Source of the DNA: Prevotellaceae bacterium UBA1726
Lineage (GTDB): Bacteria; Bacteroidota; Bacteroidia; Bacteroidales; Bacteroidaceae
NCBI GenBank assembly: GCA_002316005.1
Contig: DCIM01000058.1
Location: 1-53,294, forward strand
Direction of reading: 5' to 3'
DNA: 53,294 bases
Below are positions 16,661-25,742 of the stretch, one piece after another; position 1 is the stretch's first letter, and every line of letters begins with the position of its first letter. Below the pieces are notes generated by a model that was given only the letters and a program-made list of their open reading frames with translations, made no database searches and was not told the DNA's origin. Made by a program: the position numbers and the translations under genes.

Positions 16661-17899
16661 TTATTCCTTGTTGTCGGTTGTAGGATTGAGGAAGTAGAGT
16701 TGCAAACCAAGAGCCACAAGAACGATGATGCTTAAGACTGCAAAACCAGTACCGAGCGACATACCACTCTCGTTCCAACGACCAAGTAGATAGGTGATGG
16801 CCGAACCTGCAAACACACCTGCCATGTTGAGGATTCCGTAGGCAGTGGCTCTGTGACGAGGTGCCACGAACTGACAGAGGATAGGCATGTTGTTTGTGTC
16901 GAAGATACCAAAACCAATACCGAACAACATTCCTGCTGCAAGAATGACAGGGAGCGTGTTGCCAATGCCAAGGAGAATGAGTGAAGGTATTGTTAGCGAA
17001 AGACCTATAGCACCTGTATAGACACGACCTTTGAGGTTGCGCTTCACCCAACGATCGGAGAGCGAACCACCAATCAACACGCCAATGAACGACGACATGG
17101 CAATGGTGATTGTTGCCATAGGACCAGCCTGCGACATTGGAATGCCGAGATTGCTTGCAAAGAGGGTAGGGAGCCAGTTCTTTGTTGCCCACCCCGGAAG
17201 ACTTGGTACTGAGAAATAGATGAGGATGATCCAGAAAGGCAGACTGCTGAGCAACAGCGAGAACACCTTCAGCGGATTTTCCTTCTTCGTTGGATTCTTG
17301 GCAAATGCCTCTGGTTCAACGACATTTCTTTCCTTTTCCTTGAGGAACACAATCAGCACAAGTGCATAGACACAACCAATAAGACCAAACAGATGGAATG
17401 CTGTGTGCCAAGAGAACGATGCTGCAAGAGTGGCACCAAAACCACCCAACGCCTGTCCCATATAGATACCCGTCATGTGAACACCAACGGCGAGAGAACG
17501 CGACTTACCCGTATGGTAATCGGCAATCAAAGCCAGTCCGGCAGGCATATACAACGCCTCGCTGACACCCATGAAAGCACGGAGGAACAGCACTTGGTTA
17601 TAGTTCTGGGCAAAACCCATGAGCAGTGTCACAGCCGACCAAACGAAGAGACTTCCAACGATGAGCCACTTGCGGTTGAGACGGTCGCCAATGAATCCAG
17701 AGATAGGACTCATGACACCATATATAATAAGGAACACGGACATGAGGAAACCAAAGGCTTCGGCACTCTGGAGTTCAACGATGTCCATTCCCATAGCCTG
17801 CTGCATTGTTGACAGCATCTGGCGATCCATGTAGTTGAGCAATGCCACTACCCACAGCAGGGCAACTACGAGCCAAGGATAGAATTTCTTGTCTTTCAT
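16661..17899 (-). CDS. nanT: MFS transporter, probable sialic acid permease (NanT-type)
   Basis: This 412-residue transporter has about 12 membrane segments. It carries the MFS signature LNYMDRQMLSTM in the first helix, the loop 2-3 motif GDRLNRKW, and a second copy GGSLSDRWVKRN in the C-terminal half. It resembles the anion:cation symporter branch. The assignment to N-acetylneuraminate rests on its place between the epimerase (1 nt gap) and the mutarotase, in the same order as the Bacteroides nan operon. Confidence 0.82.
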   Translation of the reverse strand: MKDKKFYPWLVVALLWVVALLNYMDRQMLSTMQQAMGMDIVELQSAEAFGFLMSVFLIIYGVMSPISGFIGDRLNRKWLIVGSLFVWSAVTLLMGFAQNYNQVLFLRAFMGVSEALYMPAGLALIADYHTGKSRSLAVGVHMTGIYMGQALGGFGATLAASFSWHTAFHLFGLIGCVYALVLIVFLKEKERNVVEPEAFAKNPTKKENPLKVFSLLLSSLPFWIILIYFSVPSLPGWATKNWLPTLFASNLGIPMSQAGPMATITIAMSSFIGVLIGGSLSDRWVKRNLKGRVYTGAIGLSLTIPSLILLGIGNTLPVILAAGMLFGIGFGIFDTNNMPILCQFVAPRHRATAYGILNMAGVFAGSAITYLLGRWNESGMSLGTGFAVLSIIVLVALGLQLYFLNPTTDNKE

Positions 17900-17900
17900 A

Positions 17901-19079
17901 TTATTCAGATAGCATTCTTGAACAAAGGATATAGCATTGGGTCATCATACGCGCAATGTGGAAAGGCCCCTTGAAGATGTTACCCTTCGCAGTCTGTGCC
18001 ACACTACCATCGCGATGGAGATAGCCATACCACTCGCCATATTCGCGGTCAGGGAAATGAGCATAAGTCCAGTCGCTTATCTGGCGGTGCATCTTCAGAT
18101 ATTTCTCATCGCCCGTTGCCTCGTAGGCATAGAGAGTAGCGATGATAGCCTCTGTCTGTGGCCACCAGAACTTCATGTCCTGAGAGTAGTCCTGCTGAGG
18201 ATAACCCTTGCAGTCGCGGAAATTGATGATACCGCCGAACTCATCGTCCCAACCCCATTTCCACGACCAGTCGAGAATGGTGAGAGCCATGTCGAGCATC
18301 TCTTTATTGTTGCGATGACGAGCCTCTTCCATAATGAACCAGGCTGTCTCGATGCAATGACCAGGGTTGATGAGGCGACCATTGATATTATCAATGAACT
18401 CGCCCTCAGGACCAACACATTCAAGCAGAGCCTCAAACTCTGGATGCATGAAATATTGACGGAGTTTCTTAATTGAGATGTCAATACGCTCGCTGAGGAT
18501 AGGATCATTGATGGCAGCACGAATTCTTGATGCGGTGTTGACAAGAATCATTGTGATGGAATGCCCCTGACTCTTCATCGTGTCAAGGTATTTCGCCTCA
18601 AGGAATCCCGGAGTTTCAAGCATACGGATTATGCTTTTGAAGATTTCAAGGGCACGCTCTGCATAGTGCTTATCGCCAGTGGCAATGCTATATTCCGACA
18701 TTGCGATGGCAGCAAAACCTTCAGAGAAGACATAACGACGCTTGCGAAGAGGAGTACCGTCGGCCATTACCTCAAAATACATGTGCCCGTCGGTATCAAA
18801 GCAATGAGCCTCAATGAAATCAATACAACTCTTTGACGCCTCAAGGAATGCAGGATTCTTCTCTACATTATTATATGCAAAGGCGGTAGTGAAACCGAAA
18901 CGGCCCTGAAACCACACGCTCTTGGTTGTGTCCATTATCTCGCCTTCGCGTGTGAGGCAAGTGTAAACACCACCATTGACGCGATCAAGTCCATGCTCAA
19001 GCCAGAAAGGCATGATATCGTTGAGGAGATCTTCCTTATAGAGCTCTTTCCAATACTCTAAATACTTCTTTGGGTCCAT
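17901..19079 (-). CDS. nanE: N-acylglucosamine 2-epimerase (NanE-type, AGE family)
   Basis: This 392-residue protein has the alpha6/alpha6-barrel pattern of the AGE/renin-binding family: VWFQGRFGFTTAFAYNN near the N-terminus, and PGHCIETAWFIMEEA and DMKFWWPQTEAI further on. In Bacteroides this enzyme converts N-acetylmannosamine directly to N-acetylglucosamine, bypassing ManNAc kinase. MDPKKYLEYW at 19079 is the likely start; the frame runs on to 19139 inside the lyase gene. It lies 19 nt after the lyase and 1 nt before the transporter. Confidence 0.9.
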   Translation of the reverse strand: MDPKKYLEYWKELYKEDLLNDIMPFWLEHGLDRVNGGVYTCLTREGEIMDTTKSVWFQGRFGFTTAFAYNNVEKNPAFLEASKSCIDFIEAHCFDTDGHMYFEVMADGTPLRKRRYVFSEGFAAIAMSEYSIATGDKHYAERALEIFKSIIRMLETPGFLEAKYLDTMKSQGHSITMILVNTASRIRAAINDPILSERIDISIKKLRQYFMHPEFEALLECVGPEGEFIDNINGRLINPGHCIETAWFIMEEARHRNNKEMLDMALTILDWSWKWGWDDEFGGIINFRDCKGYPQQDYSQDMKFWWPQTEAIIATLYAYEATGDEKYLKMHRQISDWTYAHFPDREYGEWYGYLHRDGSVAQTAKGNIFKGPFHIARMMTQCYILCSRMLSE

Positions 19080-19098
19080 AGTATTCGGGATGATGGAT

Positions 19099-20016
19099 TT
19101 AGAATTTATTACAACGCTCAAAGAAGTTGATAGCCTCAAGTTCTTTCTTCATGGCAGCCTCTTCCTCGTCGGTCATATTGCGGAATGGCACACGGTTTGG
19201 ACCAAGGTCGAGACCAATGAGTTTCATGATTCGCTTACCACCAACAATATTACCGCGATAGTTGCAGATGACATTGATGACCTCCTGCGAGAAGTTCTGC
19301 AGTTCGCGAGCCTTCTCAATATCACCAGCATTCCAAGCATCGATGATACCAACAAGGTTGCAACCATTATAGTTGGTAGTGCCACCGATACCACCGCGAG
19401 CACCACCCTGAGCGAGTGAAGGAAGGATTGTCTCGTCCTGTCCGTGGAGCATATCGTATTTGCCATCCTTATAAAGACGGCACTGGTTGTACTCGTAGAG
19501 ACTCTCGAAGGTGTACTTGATACCAGCGAAGTTAGGGATACGACCATCAACAGCCTTCAGTAAGTCAAGCATTGGAAGGAATGCACCATTGAAAGCAGGG
19601 ATGTGGTAATAGTAGAATGGGAGTTCTGGAGCAGCGGCTGCAATAGCCTCGCAGTATTTCACAAGTTCCTCAATGCGACCAATCTTGGGGAATGGAGGAG
19701 CCATTGAACCAATGCCCCATGCACCAATCTTTGCTGCATGTTCAGCAAGTTTCACACTCTCGCGAAGACAACAACTGCCCACATGCACAATGACCTTGAA
19801 TCCTTCTGGCTTGGCAACCATCCAAGCCTCTGCAACCTTCATTCGTTCCTCGGTGGTGAGCATATAGCCTTCGCCCGAAGAACCATTTATGAATACGCCC
19901 TTAAGGCCGTTCTTTTCAAGCATCTTGGCATAAGCAGGTATAGGTTCGAGATTTACATCACCATTTGCATAAAAAGGAGTGAATGGTGCATCAATGAGTC
20001 CAATAATTTTTTCCAT
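19099..20016 (-). CDS. nanA: N-acetylneuraminate lyase
   Basis: The lyase splits sialic acid into N-acetylmannosamine and pyruvate. The 305-residue TIM-barrel protein of the DapA/NanA family shows the GSSGEGYMLT pyruvate-binding motif (45-54), Tyr137 in FYYYHIP and the Schiff-base Lys167 in FAGIKYT. It is the first gene of the nan cluster. No clear promoter is visible in the 43 nt between it and the deacetylase upstream, so read-through from that gene is possible. In Bacteroides the equivalent gene is called nanL. Confidence 0.92.
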   Translation of the reverse strand: MEKIIGLIDAPFTPFYANGDVNLEPIPAYAKMLEKNGLKGVFINGSSGEGYMLTTEERMKVAEAWMVAKPEGFKVIVHVGSCCLRESVKLAEHAAKIGAWGIGSMAPPFPKIGRIEELVKYCEAIAAAAPELPFYYYHIPAFNGAFLPMLDLLKAVDGRIPNFAGIKYTFESLYEYNQCRLYKDGKYDMLHGQDETILPSLAQGGARGGIGGTTNYNGCNLVGIIDAWNAGDIEKARELQNFSQEVINVICNYRGNIVGGKRIMKLIGLDLGPNRVPFRNMTDEEEAAMKKELEAINFFERCNKF

Positions 20017-20059
20017 ATTGTTTAGGTTTTATTGTTATTTGAATAGGTGTAGGTGTTAA

Positions 20060-20674
20060 TTAAAGTGTTCCAAACTCATAGCCCTGTTCTATGAGCCAGT
20101 CGAGGCATTTCGGTAGGGCAGTTTTGAGTTTGTCAATACTCTTTAGAGAGTCGTGGAATGTGATGATGCTACCGTTTCGAGCATAACGTCTGATATTGTT
20201 GACCACATCGTCGGCAGTGAGCAGTTTTGAGTAGTCGCGGGTAACAAGGTCCCACATCACCACCTTGTATTTTCTGCTCAGCCATGCATATTGAGAGACG
20301 CGCATCCATCCATGAGGAGGACGGAACAGTCGGGCCTTCTCGCCAAGCATCTCATCGCATTTCCTGATGTTTGCCTGATAAGTCCTTATGCTGTGCTTTG
20401 CACCACCCATGTGGTTATATGTGTGGTTTCCTATGACATGACCATCATTGACCACCATCTGGAAAACATCTGGGTGCTTGTGGATGTTGTCGCCAACAAC
20501 AAAGAATGTGGCTTTTATTCCTCTTTCGCGCAGGCATTTGAGAATAAAAGGAGTAGCCTCAGGAATAGGACCGTCATCGAAAGTGAGGTACACCTTCTTT
20601 TCTTTTCTGTCCATTCTCCAGAGGGCTTTTGGATAAAGCCAACGAAGCCACATTGATGGTTGTTCTATCAGCAT
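20060..20674 (-). CDS. NodB-type polysaccharide deacetylase
   Basis: This 204-residue protein is a single carbohydrate esterase 4 domain. It has TFDDGP (catalytic and metal Asp), HTYNH (metal-binding histidines), RPPHG, and IITFHDS near the C-terminus. These enzymes remove N- or O-acetyl groups from peptidoglycan, chitin-like or surface polysaccharides. No cleavable signal peptide is evident, but residues 8-18 (MWLRWLYPKAL) are hydrophobic. ATG 20674 is preferred over the more distal ATG at 20701, which lies inside a hairpin. Confidence 0.88.
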   Translation of the reverse strand: MLIEQPSMWLRWLYPKALWRMDRKEKKVYLTFDDGPIPEATPFILKCLRERGIKATFFVVGDNIHKHPDVFQMVVNDGHVIGNHTYNHMGGAKHSIRTYQANIRKCDEMLGEKARLFRPPHGWMRVSQYAWLSRKYKVVMWDLVTRDYSKLLTADDVVNNIRRYARNGSIITFHDSLKSIDKLKTALPKCLDWLIEQGYEFGTL

Positions 20675-20690
20675 AAGAGTATTGTTATAA

Positions 20691-20719
20691 TGCCTCCCCA
20701 CCGAGTTGGGAGGGAGGCA
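20691..20719. repeat. GC-rich hairpin between DUF2723 and deacetylase genes
   Basis: An 8-bp TGCCTCCC/GGGAGGCA stem with inner CCCA/TGGG pairing lies in the 62-nt gap. There is no T run on either strand, so it is not a classic terminator. It may belong to the dispersed GC-rich palindromes of this window or act as an mRNA-stability element. Confidence 0.5.
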
Positions 20720-20736
20720 CTATTGTTGTAGTTCTG

Positions 20737-23700
20737 TTATTCGTATTCCATTGGCTGACCGCCCTTTGCAAGATATGCCTCGTTGAGACGCTCAAGTACA
20801 GCATATTGCTTATTGGCGAAGTCCTGATCAACAATCTCTGTCACCTGACGAACCTGGTTCATGATGTAGAACTGTATCAGAATGTCGCGCTGAGAGAGGT
20901 CGAAGTCGTTACCGTTGAGCGACATATAGTATGTTGCATACTGGAATGCGTTCTTCCAAACCTCATTGTTGATTTCAAGAGCCTTCTGCTTCATACCAAG
21001 CAATCCGTATGCCTTGGCAAGGTCGGCAGCACCACTCATATAGTCAAGTGGGATGTTATAGCCAGGAAGTTCCTTCATAGCCTTGTCAAGCACCTTCTTC
21101 GCCTTGTCATTCTTGCCCTCGGCGATGAGTTTGAGTGCAAGCTGAGCAAACAGATGACGGTGAGTGCAGCACATACGCATCACTGTCTCGTCGATATATA
21201 CGCCTGGAGTGCTCATGCCACCATATTTGTAGCGAGTCATCATATTGGTGTAGGTCTTCTCTGTATCAAAGTTCTTCACGCCACCCTTGTTTGTGGTGAA
21301 CGGAGTGATTCGGTTAGCAAGACCTTCCTGTACGAAGTTGTCGCCGAGGTTCATATAATTGTCAGAACCAACAGTCATCGCTACATAGATAGGACGAGTC
21401 CAGTTAGAGTTGGCAATGAGTTCAAGCATCATCAAGTCACCCTTGTAGAGAGCACGCTTACCAGAAAGCGAGATGACCATCTTATCAGGGATGGTGTCGC
21501 TTGCCATAAGCATTCCACTCTTGCGAACAGCCTCTTTGTCGATAGTGACATAAACGGTGTCGGTAGGAATTATGTGAAGGTCGTTAGTCCTTGGCTTGCG
21601 AACCCAGTATTCAAGAATGTTCTTCAACTCGAATGGCTCATCGCCAAACTGAGCCTTAGCCTCTGCAGGATTCTCAGCGTAGAACTTCAAAAGGTCATTC
21701 TTGTATGCAGGGTCGATTTCTACCATCTCGTTTGTACCAGAACAGTAGTCAAGACGAGGCCAGGTGATAGGCAATGCTGGTGAATCGTATGCAGGACGAA
21801 TCATCTGGTCGATGTACCAGTCGGTCTGGAGGTAAGAGAGGTTACATACACGAGCATCTGTGCGAACACCTTCAACATCCTGATTGTACCACAATGGGAA
21901 TGTGTCGTTATCACCGTTCGTGAAGATGATAGGGTTGCCCTTATCCTGAAGAGTCATCAGGTAATTCTGACCGAAGTCGCGACAAGTGTAACGACCAGAA
22001 CGATCGTGATCATCCCAGTTCTGCGATGCCATCTGCACAGGAACGAGGAGACATACTACAGAGCATACTGCAGCAAGAGCAACTTCGTTTACGGTGATAT
22101 TCTTAAGGTACTTGTTGCATGCCTTCTTGAGGAGGTCGATTGCTGCAACAACACCAAGACCACACCAGATTGCGAATGCATAGAACGAACCCGCATAAGC
22201 ATAGTCGCGCTCACGAGGCTGACCAGGAGTCTGGTTGAGGTAGATGACGATAGCAAGACCTGTCATGAAGAACAGGAAGAACACTACCCAGAACTGGCGG
22301 ATACCACGCTGTCCGCGGTAAGCCTGCCAGAAAAGACCAAGCAAACCAAGGAGGAGTGGGAGGCAATAGTAGACATTGTGTCCCTTGTTCTCCTTGAGTA
22401 CATCAGGCAACTTGCTCTGATCGCCAAGACGAGCATTATCAATGACAGGAATACCGGTAATCCAGTTTCCGTTCTCAAGTTCGCCATTGCTCTGGAGGTC
22501 ATTCTGACGACCACAGAAGTTCCACATGAAGTAACGCCAGTACATGAAGTTACACTGGTATGAGAGGAAGAAACGGATATTGTCCCACTGTGATGGAACC
22601 TTCACCATTATGGTTTCTCCACAACGATCATAAGGCACTTCACTACCATTTACGCCTCCCAACCAGTCCTCATACTGCTGACGATGACCAGCATCGTGCA
22701 TACGAGGGAAGAGCATATTCTGTGCGTAGTTGTACTTAACCTTGTGGCTTACTACGAAGTAAGAGTCCTTCTCGTCAGCACTTGCCTTCTCCTTACGCTG
22801 CCATATTGGTGCTTTCTCAGTCTTCGAAGGAACACACATATTACCTTCAACATTCAGTTTCACCTGCGATGTATAAGCCTGACCATAGAGCAATGGACGA
22901 TCGCCATACTGATCGCGACTGAGGTAATTACCAAGTGTGAAGATATCCTCTGGCGAGTTCTGGTCCATTGGAGGGTTGGCAGAAGAACGAATCACGATGA
23001 GGGCGTAAGTAGAATAGCCAATCATCAACATCAGCATACAGAGCAATGTAGTGTTCTTGATGCGTGCAGAGATGAGTGGGATAAGCTTCTTGTCGGACTT
23101 CTTCTTGAAGTTGAGCACAAACCAGAGGATCACCAATACCACTGCACCGATGATTGCTGCGCTCCATCCGTAGCCGTAGAAAGGTACGCCGAGCATGCCA
23201 AATGCCACAAGGAACGAGATGTTCTGGAGTTTTTCCGACTTCTCTGTGTATGTGACATATATTGCCCAGCAAACACTTGCTACAAGGAGGAAGATGTAGA
23301 TGATCTCTCCTGTGTTGAATGGCATGTGGAGAGTGTTCACGAAGAACAATTCGAACCAACCGCCAACAGTGATGATTCCTGGTACTACGCCATAGAGAAC
23401 CGCTGCTACAACAACGAATGAAATGAGCAATGCAAGGAGCGAACCTTTCACCTCGATATTTGGGAACTTCTTGTAGCAAAATACCAAAACGATGGCAGGG
23501 ATACAAAGGAGGTTGAGGAGGTGAACACCGATTGATAGACCAGTCATGTACATGATGAGCACAAGCCAACGGTCAGAATGAGGCTCGTCTGCATGGTCTT
23601 CCCATTTCAGGATAAGCCAGAATACAATAGCGGTAAATGCGCTTGAGTAGGCATAAACCTCTCCCTCCACGGCTGAGAACCAGAATGTATCACTGAATGT

Positions 23701-24096
23701 GTAGATTAATGCACCTACAGCACCTGAACCCATAATAGCGATTGTCTTTGCCAATGACATGTCTTCCCACTCCTTGACAACGAGTTTGCGAGCAAGGTGA
23801 GTTATTGACCAGAACAGGAACAGAATGGTTGTTGCCGACAGAAGGGCACTCATAGTATTGACCATTCGGGCAACCTGTGATGGATCGCTTGCCAACTGGC
23901 TGAAAAGGTTTGCTGTGAGCATGAAGAATGGTGCGCCTGGTGGGTGACCAACTTCAAGCCTGTAACCTGTAGTGATGAACTCAGGACAGTCCCAGAATGA
24001 GGCTGTTGGCTCAATGGTAGAGCAATAAACAACGGCAGCGATGAGGAATACAACCCATCCCAGAATGTTGTTTATCAGTTGATACTTTTTTTGCAT
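20737..24096 (-). CDS. DUF2723 multi-pass membrane protein (GT-C-like)
   Basis: This 1119-residue protein has about 12 membrane helices in its N-terminal 700 residues, then a large soluble C-terminal part with TPR-like helices (KKVLDKAMKELPGYN). The N-terminal block YCSTIEPTASFWDCPEFITTGYRLEVGHPPGAP is the DUF2723 signature. It places acidic residues in the first extracytoplasmic loop, as in GT-C glycosyltransferases. Members are assigned to glycosyltransferase family 117 and may glycosylate exported proteins; the donor is unknown. MQKKYQL at 24096 is the likely start. A -7 element lies upstream at 24191-24198. Confidence 0.85.
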   Translation of the reverse strand: MQKKYQLINNILGWVVFLIAAVVYCSTIEPTASFWDCPEFITTGYRLEVGHPPGAPFFMLTANLFSQLASDPSQVARMVNTMSALLSATTILFLFWSITHLARKLVVKEWEDMSLAKTIAIMGSGAVGALIYTFSDTFWFSAVEGEVYAYSSAFTAIVFWLILKWEDHADEPHSDRWLVLIMYMTGLSIGVHLLNLLCIPAIVLVFCYKKFPNIEVKGSLLALLISFVVVAAVLYGVVPGIITVGGWFELFFVNTLHMPFNTGEIIYIFLLVASVCWAIYVTYTEKSEKLQNISFLVAFGMLGVPFYGYGWSAAIIGAVVLVILWFVLNFKKKSDKKLIPLISARIKNTTLLCMLMLMIGYSTYALIVIRSSANPPMDQNSPEDIFTLGNYLSRDQYGDRPLLYGQAYTSQVKLNVEGNMCVPSKTEKAPIWQRKEKASADEKDSYFVVSHKVKYNYAQNMLFPRMHDAGHRQQYEDWLGGVNGSEVPYDRCGETIMVKVPSQWDNIRFFLSYQCNFMYWRYFMWNFCGRQNDLQSNGELENGNWITGIPVIDNARLGDQSKLPDVLKENKGHNVYYCLPLLLGLLGLFWQAYRGQRGIRQFWVVFFLFFMTGLAIVIYLNQTPGQPRERDYAYAGSFYAFAIWCGLGVVAAIDLLKKACNKYLKNITVNEVALAAVCSVVCLLVPVQMASQNWDDHDRSGRYTCRDFGQNYLMTLQDKGNPIIFTNGDNDTFPLWYNQDVEGVRTDARVCNLSYLQTDWYIDQMIRPAYDSPALPITWPRLDYCSGTNEMVEIDPAYKNDLLKFYAENPAEAKAQFGDEPFELKNILEYWVRKPRTNDLHIIPTDTVYVTIDKEAVRKSGMLMASDTIPDKMVISLSGKRALYKGDLMMLELIANSNWTRPIYVAMTVGSDNYMNLGDNFVQEGLANRITPFTTNKGGVKNFDTEKTYTNMMTRYKYGGMSTPGVYIDETVMRMCCTHRHLFAQLALKLIAEGKNDKAKKVLDKAMKELPGYNIPLDYMSGAADLAKAYGLLGMKQKALEINNEVWKNAFQYATYYMSLNGNDFDLSQRDILIQFYIMNQVRQVTEIVDQDFANKQYAVLERLNEAYLAKGGQPMEYE

Positions 24097-24190
24097 TTTG
24101 TTATTTGTTTGAATTATTACTCTGTTTGATAGTCTTCGTATTTCCACGCGGACTTGTAAGGTCTCATCTATGATGAGTCCATAATCTATG

Positions 24191-24198
24191 CAAAATTA
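24191..24198 (-). promoter_or_regulatory. -7 element upstream of the DUF2723 gene
   Basis: On the minus strand the bases read TAATTTTG. The -33 box is poor. The roughly 90-nt leader contains a CTCATC/GATGAG hairpin (about 24164-24178). Confidence 0.45.
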
Positions 24199-24263
24199 AT
24201 AAGAAAAATGCAGAAAGAAGAATAGGAATGTAAGAATTATGATATCTTAATAGTTGAAAGCTA

Positions 24264-24716
24264 TTAAAACAACCAGTCTGCTCCGAATATCAAGAGCCAA
24301 TAGCGCAAAAACTTACCGATAGTGATTGATAATAGTGAGATGATGATATTGGCGCGAGTGAAACCGAGTACAATAGTAATGGCACTGCCTAAAATAGGCA
24401 GAAAAGAGAAAAATCCCATCATTGCACCTCGTCCCGCCATGAAGCGTTCGGCTTTCTCAATGTTTTCTTTCTTCACATGAAACCACTTCTCCAACCAGTC
24501 AAGACGCCCCATTCGGCCAATGCAATAGTTGAATACTGACCCAAGTACATTTCCAATAGTTCCGTATATGACCAATGGCCAAGGTTCCAATCCTGCAGCC
24601 CACAAACCGAGCATGACGGTCTCGCTGCTGAAAGGAAAGAAACTTCCAGCAAGGAAGGCCGCAATGAGCATGCCCCAATAGCCGTAATTGAGAAAGAAAT
24701 CAATCAGGAAATCCAT
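24264..24716 (-). CDS. YqaA/DedA-like small membrane protein
   Basis: This 150-residue protein belongs to the VTT (SNARE-associated, DedA-related) superfamily. It has reentrant-loop signatures FFPFSSETVMLGLWAAG and GNVLGSVFNYCIGRMGR, then GFFSFLPILGSAITIVLGFTR. VTT proteins are thought to help transport lipid carriers or phospholipids across the inner membrane. The short length fits the YqaA branch. It is the last gene of a five-gene minus operon, 20 nt after the membrane protein. A small TTAATAG/CTATTAA hairpin overlaps its stop codon. Confidence 0.85.
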   Translation of the reverse strand: MDFLIDFFLNYGYWGMLIAAFLAGSFFPFSSETVMLGLWAAGLEPWPLVIYGTIGNVLGSVFNYCIGRMGRLDWLEKWFHVKKENIEKAERFMAGRGAMMGFFSFLPILGSAITIVLGFTRANIIISLLSITIGKFLRYWLLIFGADWLF

Positions 24717-24736
24717 TGTGTCTTGTGTCTAAGGTA

Positions 24737-25693
24737 TCAGAAAAACCAAGTATTTAAAACTGTTATTGTCAGGATTGCCACCAGTACACCATAGAAAGAC
24801 ATATTGGTCAGCCATGAATTTGTGAATGTGAAGAAATGTGCCGCTAATGGTGCAACGGTGATTATCAACAACCTGAGCAGAATGTCTTCATGCTGAGGCT
24901 GCAGAATGATAAACACGAGTGAACAGAGAAATAATGTCATTATGACATTGTAGAACATTCGTGTCTTGATGTTGTCGGAGAAACTGACGCTCAGGAAATG
25001 GAATGTGCCTATGATACCAATAATTGTTACAAGCAGTAGCGGGATGAACAGGGTAGGGGTGAACAATCCCTCAGTCAGAGGACCAAACTCTGCAATACTC
25101 AAAATATGATTGAGCACTACCTCCGGATATCCTTCGTAGAAACAATAGGCAGTCCAGAACCAATACGGAAGAATCAATCCAAAGATTGATGCTACAAGAA
25201 CTTTCAAAGAACCCATCTGGAGGGATGTGAACATCAGAATCCAAATGAAAGGGACGAAGAAAAGAATCTGTATGAATTGCGTGCTGATTCCACCTATGCA
25301 AAGGAATGCGTAGAAGATTGTTCCTACGGCTCTGCGGTCCTGATATGCTTTGAAAAGAAGCAATAGCATAATGATGAAAAGCAGTTGCACAACACCACCG
25401 CTTATTGATTCCTGAAGTTTTGGAACCATCAAAGTGAAGGCGAGAAACGAACACGACACCAATCGGCTGAATACACGAATCAAGGCATTACTATTGTTGA
25501 GGGTTACCATCAAGTAGGTGGAAACTCCTAACATCAGTATTTGAATCCAGTGACTCTGCAATTCCAAGCCGCTAATCAAGAGCATAACAACAGCATACAC
25601 TACCGTTATCGGCAGTGTTGTTCGTCCTGTTGCAACCTTGTTTTGAAATCTCTTGATCACGGTTTCTATGCTATTAAAGTAAATGAAAGCCAA
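24737..25693 (-). CDS. Multi-pass membrane protein of unknown function
   Basis: I do not recognise this 318-residue protein. It has about 9 to 10 hydrophobic segments, a short charged N-terminus (IETVIKRFQNK) and no soluble domain. The pattern of short loops with few charges is like polymerase or flippase-type envelope proteins, but no motif supports that. It lies 49 nt after purD and 20 nt before the YqaA-like gene, so it is probably co-transcribed with them. Confidence 0.75.
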   Translation of the reverse strand: MAFIYFNSIETVIKRFQNKVATGRTTLPITVVYAVVMLLISGLELQSHWIQILMLGVSTYLMVTLNNSNALIRVFSRLVSCSFLAFTLMVPKLQESISGGVVQLLFIIMLLLLFKAYQDRRAVGTIFYAFLCIGGISTQFIQILFFVPFIWILMFTSLQMGSLKVLVASIFGLILPYWFWTAYCFYEGYPEVVLNHILSIAEFGPLTEGLFTPTLFIPLLLVTIIGIIGTFHFLSVSFSDNIKTRMFYNVIMTLFLCSLVFIILQPQHEDILLRLLIITVAPLAAHFFTFTNSWLTNMSFYGVLVAILTITVLNTWFF

Positions 25694-25742
25694 TACTTAT
25701 GAAAAGCACTGGCTTTCAGTGTATTACTATGATTGTTATTTT

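Noticed and set aside
16644..16719. Longer start for the kelch mutarotase
   Set aside because: The added residues lack signal-peptide character and overlap the transporter gene; the inner ATG gives a lipobox protein.
22684..23421. 245-codon plus frame opposite the DUF2723 gene
   Set aside because: It is antisense to a conserved membrane-protein region and has no recognisable features.
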